Source: Akkermansiaceae bacterium (GTDB taxonomy: Bacteria; Verrucomicrobiota; Verrucomicrobiia; Verrucomicrobiales; Akkermansiaceae). Taken from it: 8,012 nt of DNA. Each line of letters begins with the position of its first letter. Position 1 is the first letter of the stretch. The notes beneath the pieces were generated by a model. That model worked only from the letters and a program-made list of their open reading frames with translations. It was not told the DNA's origin and did not search any database. The stretch is taken from contig JALOTR010000277.1 of the NCBI GenBank assembly GCA_025457805.1, positions 1 to 8,012 of the forward strand, read 5' to 3'. Shown piece after piece: positions 1 through 7,349 of the stretch. Both the position numbers and the translations under genes were made by a program.

Positions 1-1646
1 ACTTCGCTTCGATCAATCGGGGAAATACCGCATTCGGACGCAAGCTGGGTCCGCTATGGGTCGATCATGCCACCCAGGGGAATTATGATTTCTGGTGGTT
101 TGGTTCCTCGCAGGAAGAGAGCCTTCGTGACAAGGTGTTCGAGATTCGTCCGGGCACTGCCATCAACCGGGCGGGTGATGATTTCTTCGGGGTGCAATCC
201 TTCGGTGGCAATGGTTCGGGCATTGCCAAGGACGCATGGGATGCCGTGGCCTCATTGCCGGACACTCCGTTGGGACGCCTTGGCCGCGGGACCTATCATG
301 CAGCTACCTTCCTCGCAGGCTGGCATGATGAGGACAACAACGACCTGCGGACTTACTCGACCGGTGCCTTCATCTATCCGGATACCAGCTTCGACAACCT
401 TGCGGGCTTTTCCAAACAGGCACAGTCGCAGGCTCGCTTTGCCGCGATCTATCAAGTGGTGGCCGCATGGGCTGCCAATCCGCCATCATCTCCGGAAGCC
501 ATCCAGGCGGATGTGGATCTCGATGGGGAAAATGAGTTCATCCTGCGCAACTCACGTGTCTTTGCCTTGTTCGAGGCCTCCGGCGGACGCTGCACCGCCG
601 CATGGTCGCGCGATCCTCTCACGGGCAAAGTGGTTCAGATTATCGGAAACCACCTTTCCGCATCCGGCTCGGAGACCGAGAACGAAGGAGCATCCAATCG
701 AAATCCGGATGGTACGGTCAACGCCCGCAGAACATCGGCCTTCAAGGATTGGTGGGCTGTGAACGGTGGCGGTGGAAGCAATCAGTTCGTCAACGCAGTC
801 TATGCCGTCAGCGGCGCGCCCTCGGGCACGGGATGGACCTTCACGGCGCCCGGCGGAGCCATTTCGAAAACCATCACTTTGGCCGGAATCGAGGACAAAC
901 TGGTGGCAAACTACACACTGGGTGCAGGCCACACGAAGTTATATGTTCGCTTTGGCATCACGCCGGATGCGGATGATCTCTTGGTGCGCGGCCAGCAAGG
1001 GCTTGGTATGGTCTCATCGCCGAGCGCGGTGACGGTATCCAACTCTACGGAATACGGACTGGCATCGGCATCGATTGGTCTGGAATCCGGAGTCACCTGG
1101 CAATCTGCGGCCACCGATGACGACTTGTCCGTTCTCGACAGCCGCAACATGCGCAACCAGTCGCTCGTCCATCAGGTGGAAGTGGAAAGCCAGGCCACCA
1201 GTTTCACCGTGTCTCTCTCACTTTCCACTCTGGTGACGGATGCGGATCAGGATGGACTTCCTGCGGATTGGGAACTCACCAATGGTTTGGATGACGACGA
1301 TGCCACGGGAGACAACGGCGCATCCGGAGACCCGGATGGTGATGGCATGGTGAATTTCATCGAATGGCTGGTTGGCTTGAATCCGCAGCTCGTGGACAAC
1401 TCGGCCTATCCCCAGCTTGGAATCAGCCGCATCGCCGGCGGTGTGAGATTGGTGTTCCCGACGCTTCCCGGACGTTCCTATCAACTGGAGGTTTCGGATC
1501 AACTGGATGCATGGGCCCCGCTAGGCGCAGCTCAAGTCACGGCGTCCAATGCCCCGCCCTCCGTCTTGCAAGTGGATGATACGTCCGGCTTGCCCAAGCG
1601 ATTCTACCGCATGGTCGTGAAACCAGCACCCCTTCAGAACCCATGA
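1..1646 (+). CDS. Secreted multidomain protein, 5'-truncated; possible GH57-type alpha-glucan hydrolase C-terminal part
   Basis: The frame (codons beginning at base 3) is open from the window edge to a TGA at 1644-1646, so the true start is upstream; a GTG at 135 is internal because coherent protein precedes it. The first part is aromatic and Asn/Asp-rich, with a GWHDEDNNDL stretch near 318-347. Near 508-550 lies DVDLDGENEFIL followed by an EASGGR turn. That pattern resembles the beta domain after the catalytic barrel in GH57 amylopullulanases, but this is recalled similarity and no GH57 catalytic motif is visible. A beta-rich region follows. An Asp-rich Ca-binding (thrombospondin-3/dockerin-like) stretch sits at about 1236-1385, including DPDGDG. 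A small beta domain with GRSYQLEVS and a KRFYRM end closes the protein at about 1450-1640. Such tails are typical of exported Verrucomicrobiota/Planctomycetota proteins. The gene overlaps the following amylase by ATGA, suggesting an operon for extracellular alpha-glucan use. Coding is near certain; the family is a guess. Confidence 0.8.
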   Translation, partial: FASINRGNTAFGRKLGPLWVDHATQGNYDFWWFGSSQEESLRDKVFEIRPGTAINRAGDDFFGVQSFGGNGSGIAKDAWDAVASLPDTPLGRLGRGTYHAATFLAGWHDEDNNDLRTYSTGAFIYPDTSFDNLAGFSKQAQSQARFAAIYQVVAAWAANPPSSPEAIQADVDLDGENEFILRNSRVFALFEASGGRCTAAWSRDPLTGKVVQIIGNHLSASGSETENEGASNRNPDGTVNARRTSAFKDWWAVNGGGGSNQFVNAVYAVSGAPSGTGWTFTAPGGAISKTITLAGIEDKLVANYTLGAGHTKLYVRFGITPDADDLLVRGQQGLGMVSSPSAVTVSNSTEYGLASASIGLESGVTWQSAATDDDLSVLDSRNMRNQSLVHQVEVESQATSFTVSLSLSTLVTDADQDGLPADWELTNGLDDDDATGDNGASGDPDGDGMVNFIEWLVGLNPQLVDNSAYPQLGISRIAGGVRLVFPTLPGRSYQLEVSDQLDAWAPLGAAQVTASNAPPSVLQVDDTSGLPKRFYRMVVKPAPLQNP

Positions 1647-4600
1647 AATCCATCCTCTTGTTATCGGCCTTGATCATGGCATCGGCAATTGCCGCTCCCG
1701 GTCCCGTTTGGCATTTGCCGACCAATGTGGAATCCCAGATATCCGCCGGGACGACCATGCGGAGCCCCATCTTCGAGGCGGCGGATTCGAATCTCACGAT
1801 TTATCAGGGTTTCTATAAAAACAATGGGGCGAATGGGGATCAGAATGGCGGCACCTTGTTCTATCGGACGGTTCCACGTGGAGGTTCACCGGGAGTATGG
1901 CAGTCCGTTGCGTTGGGCTTTTCGAAGAACTGGCCCAGCAATGCCACCCAGACCAACCAATATTGGAGTGCGGTGATCCCTTCCACGGGAATGGCCGCCA
2001 CGGATGTGATCCAATATTATATCCGCGTGACCTTCAACAGCGGTGGACCGGAGACGACCTATCTCTATGGTCCGGACTCGGGATCGCAGGTCACCACGGT
2101 CGAGGCCACGGCGCAGGCTTCTCCATTCTCATTGCGCAACCGACCCGGATGGATATTCCATGCGAACAACCGCAGCATTGCCGGCGATGATATCCAAATC
2201 CGGACCAAGACCGGATACATCGGCACCGATAACTCGCTTGCCTCCCGCTGGGCGAATGCGGGTGCGGTCTATTACACGCTGGATGGCAGTAATCCTGCGG
2301 GTTCCCTCGGAGTCGCTTCCGGCACAAGCTCTGCGGTAGCCATGCAGTTCGATGGAACCGAAGGCGATGCAAGTGGCAATGGCAATGCGGCTCTCTGGCG
2401 TGGAACGATTCCGGGTGTGCTTGCGACGCTCCCCATCGGTGCCCAGGTGAAATATCGGATCGGCCTGTGGAATACGGAGACGAATGAGGAGAAGTTTGCC
2501 GATCACGTGGCGGGAACCGACAACTCCGTGTTTATCTATCAGAACGGAGTGATCGGCCAGCCGGTCCTCACGGTCAACGGCCTCAGCGCCAATTACACGA
2601 CCACCAAGTTGTTCGTGGATGAAATTGCGGGCGATTCGATTCCGCTCAACATCGTTTTCCAACCCGGTGAGGCCAACATCACCACCGCCGAGGTCTTCAC
2701 CAACGTAAACCGCCGCGATCGCGCGGATCTGGATGCGAATGCCGATGGTTATCCGGATGGCATCAGCGGTCCGGATGGTGCGACAATCACCGCCGGGGAT
2801 GATTCCCATTATTTCAAAGCCTATGCCATGACGAATGCCGGTGGCGGGACTTACACGCTCACGCTTCCTGCCAACAAGACCGGAGCTTACCGGATGACGG
2901 CGCGCTGGAAGGTTTCGGGCGATCCGAATTGGAGGTGGTTCACCAATGGTGGGGCGAACCGCCGTGATCATGCCATCACGGTCACGCCGAAGGACGCACG
3001 TGACATCTCGCTCTATGAAATCAACGTGCTCAACATCGAGGCCACGGACGATACCTTTGCGAATCGCTCGACCATCGAGGACATGCACAACGCCCCGGGC
3101 GCGCTTCACAATGGCAACAACCGCTGGGATCTGGACTATCTCAAATCGCTCGGCCTCAACTGGCTCTGGTTCCAGCCCATCCATCCGTTCGCCCGCGATG
3201 GTCGCGAACCCTTCGGTGGATGGGGCAGTGGAAATCCGCCTTACGAACCGGGCAGTCCCTATGCGGTGAAGAATTTCTTCGAAGTGAGCCCGATTTTCAC
3301 CCGCAATTTCACGGGCAATCCATTCAACAACGCGGACCTGATCAATCCATCCAACCGCGCTGCGGCCATGACGGCTTGGAACAACTTTGTAACAGCCGCC
3401 GACAGCAAGCAGGTCGGCATCATGCTGGATGCTCCATTCAATCACACGGCGTTTGATGTAGAGCTCTCGCAAGCGGGTGTGGATTTGTTCCAACCCGATG
3501 GCTCGACCTGGGCACCTGCCGATGAGATCCGCAGCCGGGAGGCGCGCTTCTTTTCCAACAGTTCGAATTATGGGAATCGCGCATCCAATTCCGGCAACAT
3601 CGCAGCCGGCCCGGACCGCTTCGACTTCGGAAAGTGGAACGATGTGAAGGATGTGTTCTTCGGTCGCTACGATGCCTTGGTGGAAACGAATGCGGAACCT
3701 GAGCGTTCGAGTTATACCAGCGAGGGGGATTGGTTTGATGCCGCGGATTCGGATTGGACCGCCAATGATTTCATCCAAGGCGGCCAGAATCGCAACGTGA
3801 CGCGCCGCGTGTGGCAATACTTTGCGCAGTATGGGGTGCACTGGCTGGAGAAAACCCGCCCTGCGGGACAAAACCGCAACAGCGAAACTGAGCCCGGCCT
3901 GACGACTGCGCAGCGTTATGCGTGGGACAAGCGTGGCATCGATGGTTTGCGCTGCGACTTCGGCCAAGGCCTTCCACCCCAGGCATGGGAGTATATCATC
4001 AACTCGGCGAGATCGAAGAAGTGGAACTTCGTGATGATGAGTGAGTCTCTCGATGGCGGAGCGGTGACGTATCGTTCGAACCGCCACTTTGACATTCTCA
4101 ATGAAAACATTGTCTTTCCCCTGGCAAGTGCATCCACCAATACAGACTATCGCAACATCTTCGAATCCCGGCGCAGTGCCTATGGGCAAGGTCTTGTGCT
4201 GATCAACAATGTCTCGCACGATGAGGAGAACTACAGCGACCCATGGCAGGCGCTCATCCGCTACAGCGTGGCGGGTACCATGGATGGTGTGCCGATGATC
4301 TTCCCGGGGCAGGAACTCGGAATCTCCAAGACCTTTGGCTACAATCACTATGAGGTGAATTTCGGAAAGACCATTCCGCACTTCAAGCGCTTCAACTCGA
4401 TGCAGCCTGCATGGAATGATACCAATTTCGGCAGCGACCAACTCTTCCCCGTTTATGCGGGTATGGGAGCGGCGCGGAACTTCAGCCCGGCCCTTCGTTC
4501 TTCGAATCGCTGGTTTCTCGATGGCACGGGTTTCAACAACAAGATCCATGCGGTGGCCAAGTATGAAGCGGCCAACGCATCTCCCGCATTCAGCGATGTG

Positions 4601-5260
4601 GTGCTTGCATTCAGCAACCTCGACCGCAATGCCAACCAGCAGGATCAATTCCGCATTCCGACAGGACTTGCGCCCTTGCTGGGAATCAAGGACGGGCGCA
4701 CTTACAATGTCCGCAACACGGCCGCCTATCTCAACTCATCCATTGGCATGAACAATCGCCGGGATACATGGAAATGGCCGGGTGCGGGTTATACCGGCTC
4801 GCAGTTGAAGAATACCGGTTTCCTCGTGATTCTCAACCGGGTTCCGACCATCGACACGGCTCCGGCAGCTCCGGAAACCATCGACTCACCCGCATGGAAT
4901 CAGCGACCCTTCGAAGCGCAGTATCTCAAACTCTATGATGTGACTCCGCCGCCGTCACCTGCGCCGAATTCCGATTACTATGCACTCGGCACCAGCACCA
5001 CCTTCACCTGGGTTCCCAATGGCACGGCAGATGATCATATTGTCTCGTATTTCGTCGAGATCCGCAATGCGGCGAACCAATTGGTGACGAGCGCTTATGT
5101 CACCGATGGCTCCAATCAATATACCTTCACCGGAGGAGTTGAGGGAAATGTTTATTATGCCACGGTCACATCGATCAGTGCCTGTATCGTCGGATGCCGG
5201 TGGTCCGAATCCCTCATCGCCCACCACTCCGGTCAAGTTGTTGAGCGCCGCAGGGGATGA
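1643..5260 (+). CDS. Secreted multidomain GH13 alpha-amylase-family glycoside hydrolase (3' end apparently frameshifted)
   Basis: Predicted exported enzyme of glycoside hydrolase family 13, acting on alpha-1,4/1,6-glucans by the retaining mechanism. Residues 1-17 form a signal peptide (Lys2, hydrophobic core, cleavage probably after AIA). Residues about 40-450 are beta-rich N-terminal domains of the kind preceding GH13 barrels, including an Asp/Gly-rich loop near 360-375. The barrel starts at SLYEINVLN (454 on). GH13 region I is LDAPFNHT (Asp596, Asn600, His601), region II GLRCDFG (Arg770, nucleophile Asp772), region III MSESLD (acid/base Glu801) and region IV NNVSHDEE (His859, Asp860). The usual NHD is SHD here, but the triad is complete. 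A fibronectin-III-like domain runs from about 1101 to 1178. The last ~26 residues gain two Cys and lose similarity to any expected tail, while the expected tail continues in the next frame. The length of 1205 aa is large for GH13. The start is fixed by the signal peptide and by ATGA overlap with the upstream gene; no Shine-Dalgarno is seen. The exact substrate and subfamily are not determinable. Confidence 0.92.
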   Translation: MKSILLLSALIMASAIAAPGPVWHLPTNVESQISAGTTMRSPIFEAADSNLTIYQGFYKNNGANGDQNGGTLFYRTVPRGGSPGVWQSVALGFSKNWPSNATQTNQYWSAVIPSTGMAATDVIQYYIRVTFNSGGPETTYLYGPDSGSQVTTVEATAQASPFSLRNRPGWIFHANNRSIAGDDIQIRTKTGYIGTDNSLASRWANAGAVYYTLDGSNPAGSLGVASGTSSAVAMQFDGTEGDASGNGNAALWRGTIPGVLATLPIGAQVKYRIGLWNTETNEEKFADHVAGTDNSVFIYQNGVIGQPVLTVNGLSANYTTTKLFVDEIAGDSIPLNIVFQPGEANITTAEVFTNVNRRDRADLDANADGYPDGISGPDGATITAGDDSHYFKAYAMTNAGGGTYTLTLPANKTGAYRMTARWKVSGDPNWRWFTNGGANRRDHAITVTPKDARDISLYEINVLNIEATDDTFANRSTIEDMHNAPGALHNGNNRWDLDYLKSLGLNWLWFQPIHPFARDGREPFGGWGSGNPPYEPGSPYAVKNFFEVSPIFTRNFTGNPFNNADLINPSNRAAAMTAWNNFVTAADSKQVGIMLDAPFNHTAFDVELSQAGVDLFQPDGSTWAPADEIRSREARFFSNSSNYGNRASNSGNIAAGPDRFDFGKWNDVKDVFFGRYDALVETNAEPERSSYTSEGDWFDAADSDWTANDFIQGGQNRNVTRRVWQYFAQYGVHWLEKTRPAGQNRNSETEPGLTTAQRYAWDKRGIDGLRCDFGQGLPPQAWEYIINSARSKKWNFVMMSESLDGGAVTYRSNRHFDILNENIVFPLASASTNTDYRNIFESRRSAYGQGLVLINNVSHDEENYSDPWQALIRYSVAGTMDGVPMIFPGQELGISKTFGYNHYEVNFGKTIPHFKRFNSMQPAWNDTNFGSDQLFPVYAGMGAARNFSPALRSSNRWFLDGTGFNNKIHAVAKYEAANASPAFSDVVLAFSNLDRNANQQDQFRIPTGLAPLLGIKDGRTYNVRNTAAYLNSSIGMNNRRDTWKWPGAGYTGSQLKNTGFLVILNRVPTIDTAPAAPETIDSPAWNQRPFEAQYLKLYDVTPPPSPAPNSDYYALGTSTTFTWVPNGTADDHIVSYFVEIRNAANQLVTSAYVTDGSNQYTFTGGVEGNVYYATVTSISACIVGCRWSESLIAHHSGQVVERRRG

Positions 5261-5552
5261 GGATGGTGATGGGCAATCGAATGCAGCGGAAGATGCCGCC
5301 GGCACCAACCCTCTGCTTGCGAGTTCGGTGCTCAAGGCCATCGCGATCGCCCGTTCGGGAAATGACATCCTCGTCACTGCCACCACGGTTCCGGGTGTGA
5401 GTTATCAACTCGAAACCAGCACTTCACTTGCTCCGGCAGGGTGGTCGAACGCGGGAAGTCCTGTGACGGCTTCGCAGTCCACCACCGTTTTCACCCATGC
5501 CAATGGCGCGGGCGATGTGAAGCGCTTCTATCGGGTGAAAGTGCTTCCTTGA
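5097..5552 (+). CDS. Displaced C-terminal tail of the GH13 protein (Ca-binding stretch plus RFYR module), +1 frame
   Basis: This frame is open from an ATG at 5097, but its first part only shadows the amylase fibronectin-like domain; meaningful sequence begins near 5184. From there it encodes a Ser/Pro/Thr/Gly linker, a GDEDGDGQSNAAEDAAGTNP Ca-binding stretch, and a beta domain with GVSYQLETSTSL ending in KRFYRVKVLP. This is the same module that closes the upstream gene (GRSYQLEVS ... KRFYRM), so it almost certainly belongs to the amylase as one protein of about 1302 aa. Independent translation is possible in principle: GGAGGAG at 5132-5138 lies before an in-frame ATG at 5148. Those bases also encode the Gly-Gly-Val-Glu-Gly of the amylase domain, however, and no signal peptide would be present. 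The stop lies 7 bp from the convergent LpxC-FabZ stop. Best read as a 3' gene fragment made by a frameshift or sequence error. Confidence 0.7.
   Translation: MSPMAPINIPSPEELREMFIMPRSHRSVPVSSDAGGPNPSSPTTPVKLLSAAGDEDGDGQSNAAEDAAGTNPLLASSVLKAIAIARSGNDILVTATTVPGVSYQLETSTSLAPAGWSNAGSPVTASQSTTVFTHANGAGDVKRFYRVKVLP
5174..5195 (+). other. Probable frameshift junction in the GH13 gene (likely one extra C at 5181-5182)
   Basis: Upstream of here frame 2 makes sense (YYATVTSIS, last strand of the fibronectin-like domain). Downstream frame 3 makes sense (SSDAGGPNPSSPTTP linker). Dropping one of the two C bases at 5181-5182 turns SISACIVGC into SISAVSSDAGG and joins the frames smoothly, also removing two cysteines from a Cys-poor exported protein. 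No heptameric slippery sequence or homopolymer run suggests programmed frameshifting. A real mutation and an assembly/base-call error cannot be told apart from this sequence. Confidence 0.65.
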
Positions 5553-5559
5553 TGGCAGA

Positions 5560-6873
5560 TCAGCGGTCGAGTAGGGCAAACTTGAGTTCCGCTTCTGAAA
5601 CCACGTCGCCATTGACGAGGCAGCGGCAACGGGTTTGACCGATGGAACCGCGCATTCTCATGATCTCGGTTTCGATGAAAAGCGTATCTCCCGGCAACAC
5701 GGGGCGGCGCCATTTGACGTGATCCGCACTCATGAAATAACCGATTTTTCCGGTATTCTCCGGTTTGCGAAGCATGAGAACCGATGACACTTGCGCCATC
5801 GCTTCGAGTTGAAGCACGCCCGGCATGATCGGGTGGCCCGGGAAGTGACCGGGGAAGTAAGGCTCGTTGATGGTCACATTTTTGACGCCGGTGCACTTGG
5901 TTTCGCTGAAACAATCGACAATCCGGTCCACCATCAGGAAGGGATAGCGGTGCGGCAGGATGCGCAGGACTTCATTGATGTCCAACACGCTCTCACCAGT
6001 CGGCAGGATCACGTCGGCGGGCACCATGGAGCGCATGCGGACGTATTCGGATTTGAGTGTGGCGGCCATCTTGGTGTTGGGGCCGTGGCCGGGTTTTACC
6101 GCGATCACATGACCGATGATTCTCACGCCGGCAAGCATCAGGTCGCCGATGATGTCCAGCGCCTTGTGGCGGGCAAACTCGTTGCTGAAGCGCATGGGTT
6201 CCTTGGACATGATTTCATTGCCTCGGATCACCACCGCGCTTTCGAGCGAACCGCCTTTGATCAGGCCTTTCTCTAACAGCGGTTTGACATCCTCATAATA
6301 AACAAAGGTCCGGGCAGAGGCGATTTCGCGCTCGTAGGTCTCCGGATTGACTTCGGTGGAGAAATACTGGGTGAAACGTCCTTCGGGTCCCACATTGGTG
6401 ACCGAGACTTTGAAGGTCTTGCAGGGCACGATGGTGATGATGGTGCCATCTGCCGTTTCATGATGGATCGGCTCGCGGATTTCCCACACACGGCGCGGTG
6501 CGGATTGGGAAACGAGACCCACTTTTTTGATGAGTTCCACAAATGGCCGGGACGAACCATCGCCGATGGGCGGTTCGTTGGCGTCCATTTCGATGATCGC
6601 ATTGTCCACGCCCATGCCGGTGAGGGCGGAGATGACGTGCTCGACGGTGTGGACCTTCACAGATCCCTCGGCGAGGGTGGTGGCGCGTTCGACGGTCTGC
6701 ACTTTCTCCACATCCGCGCTGATGAATGGCTGGTCCGGGAGATCGACGCGGCGAAACTTGAAGCCGTGGCCCTCGGGCGCGGGGCGGAGCGTCAGGGAAA
6801 CTTTCTGGCCGGTGTGGAGCGAGGTGCCCTCAAGGGTGGCCGGGCCGGCGAGAGTGTGTTGCAAGGCAGACAT
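5560..6873 (-). CDS. lpxC/fabZ: Bifunctional UDP-3-O-acyl-GlcNAc deacetylase / 3-hydroxyacyl-ACP dehydratase (LpxC-FabZ fusion)
   Basis: A cytosolic bifunctional enzyme of 437 aa. The N-terminal LpxC half (about 1-285) is the Zn-dependent deacetylase of the committed step of lipid A synthesis. The C-terminal FabZ half (about 295-437) dehydrates 3-hydroxyacyl-ACP in fatty acid elongation. LpxC landmarks: HTVEHV with catalytic Glu78 and Zn ligand His79, NEPPIGDGSS at 99-108, RHKALD with Zn ligands His236 and Asp240, and general acid His263 in KPGHGPN. FabZ landmarks: LPHRYPFLMVDRI at 306-318 and FPGHFPGHPIMPGVLQLEAM, with catalytic His343 and Glu357 spaced 14 residues apart as in the family. 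All catalytic residues of both halves are present, so both activities are expected. The fusion is known in Bacteroidota and related lineages and balances use of the shared 3-hydroxyacyl-ACP pool. The start ATG (6871-6873 on the plus strand) gives the usual LpxC N-terminus; no Shine-Dalgarno precedes it. No lpxA follows: the convergent amylase tail ends 7 bp away. Confidence 0.97.
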   Translation of the reverse strand: MSALQHTLAGPATLEGTSLHTGQKVSLTLRPAPEGHGFKFRRVDLPDQPFISADVEKVQTVERATTLAEGSVKVHTVEHVISALTGMGVDNAIIEMDANEPPIGDGSSRPFVELIKKVGLVSQSAPRRVWEIREPIHHETADGTIITIVPCKTFKVSVTNVGPEGRFTQYFSTEVNPETYEREIASARTFVYYEDVKPLLEKGLIKGGSLESAVVIRGNEIMSKEPMRFSNEFARHKALDIIGDLMLAGVRIIGHVIAVKPGHGPNTKMAATLKSEYVRMRSMVPADVILPTGESVLDINEVLRILPHRYPFLMVDRIVDCFSETKCTGVKNVTINEPYFPGHFPGHPIMPGVLQLEAMAQVSSVLMLRKPENTGKIGYFMSADHVKWRRPVLPGDTLFIETEIMRMRGSIGQTRCRCLVNGDVVSEAELKFALLDR

Positions 6874-7018
6874 GGGCGGAAAGATTTGGTTTTTCCCAGC
6901 CGGGGATCAAGCCGTAATGAAGGGGGTGGGGGACTTGGGCCGGGAGCTCAGGTTTTTCTGCCAGAACCCGAGCCACTCAAGGCGGGCGGGCGGGACTCGT
7001 GGAGTTCGGGCTGTGGAG

Positions 7019-7102
7019 CCACTGAAACACTGAGAACCACTGAAAGAACTGATTTTGAAATCGATTCCTCAGTGGATTCAGTAGTTCTCAGTGTTTCAGT
7101 GG
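7019..7102. repeat. 84-bp inverted repeat made of mirrored ACTGA/TCAGT units
   Basis: Arms 7019-7052 and 7069-7102 match at 30 of 34 positions, with the outer 26 bp matching at 25. They surround a 16-nt centre containing the palindrome AATCGATT (7059-7066). The left arm has ACTGA at 7021, 7029, 7039 and 7048; the right arm has TCAGT at 7069, 7078, 7088 and 7096. The spacings are 8, 10, 9 and then mirrored 9, 10, 8. It could fold into a long stem on either strand. There is no T-run directly after the stem on either strand, so a rho-independent terminator is unlikely. It could be a dispersed intergenic palindromic repeat, a non-autonomous mobile element without coding capacity, or a regulatory site in this divergent promoter region. 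No flanking target-site duplication is obvious. Confidence 0.85.
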
Positions 7103-7211
7103 TTTAAAAAGAGCCCCCTCGGTTCTGAAGTAGTGCGCGGGAGCTCGATGGGAAAATTCTCCGCCAGCCCGAATAAGCTTGCTGCCGGGAGAATATCCGC
7201 TAAGGCCTCTG

Positions 7212-7242
7212 CCGCAGCTCCGCTACCCGGAGCAGCATGCGG
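7212..7242 (+). other. Potential bulged stem-loop in the helicase 5' leader
   Basis: GCTCCG (7217-7222) pairs perfectly with CGGAGC (7228-7233) around a 5-nt loop. CCGCA (7212-7216) pairs with TGCGG (7238-7242) across a 4-nt bulge, giving 11 base pairs in total. There is no following T-run. It lies about 130 bases upstream of the helicase ATG. A leader structure is possible but no known riboswitch or thermosensor class is recognised; function is unknown. Confidence 0.4.
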
Positions 7243-7333
7243 TCCCTGTTGAATGGAGCCGCCCTTGTCCGGTCTTCATCGATGAGAGAGATTGTTTGAG
7301 GTTCACTAACATCGCTCATCGACACCGCCATGC

Positions 7334-7349
7334 CGCCGGGAATCCGGCG
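7334..7349 (+). other. Short GC hairpin close to the helicase start codon
   Basis: CGCCGG (7334-7339) and CCGGCG (7344-7349) form a perfect 6-bp stem with a GAAT loop, ending 20 bases before the helicase ATG. With no Shine-Dalgarno in this region it may affect ribosome access. A six-base GC palindrome can also arise by chance in GC-rich DNA, so this is a weak call. Confidence 0.3.

Noticed and set aside
67..762. 231-codon plus-strand frame overlapping the first gene
   Set aside because: Arg/Pro/Ser-rich shadow composition with no motif; the overlapping frame open from the window edge to 1646 carries coherent domains.
2129..4648. Very long (839-codon) open frame on the minus strand opposite the amylase
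   Set aside because: It is in exact codon register with the amylase, so its stops would need TTA, CTA or TCA codons in the sense gene, which are rare in this GC-rich codon use. Its translation is rich in Ile/Arg/His without any recognisable domain, while the sense strand has complete GH13 motifs.
5132..5150. GGAGGAG before an in-frame ATG at 5148 as a true start for the RFYR tail
   Set aside because: The bases encode the Gly-Gly-Val-Glu-Gly-Asn turn of the amylase fibronectin-like domain, and a separately made tail would lack a signal peptide; a frame break is simpler.
6460..7107. 215-codon plus-strand frame opposite lpxC-fabZ, running into the inverted repeat
   Set aside because: Antisense shadow of the well-conserved LpxC half; its end reads the ACTGA repeat, which is not protein-like.
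7019..7110. Rho-independent terminator or CRISPR repeat reading of the ACTGA repeat
   Set aside because: No T-run directly follows the stem on either strand, and the units are too short and have no unique spacers, so neither a terminator nor a CRISPR array fits.
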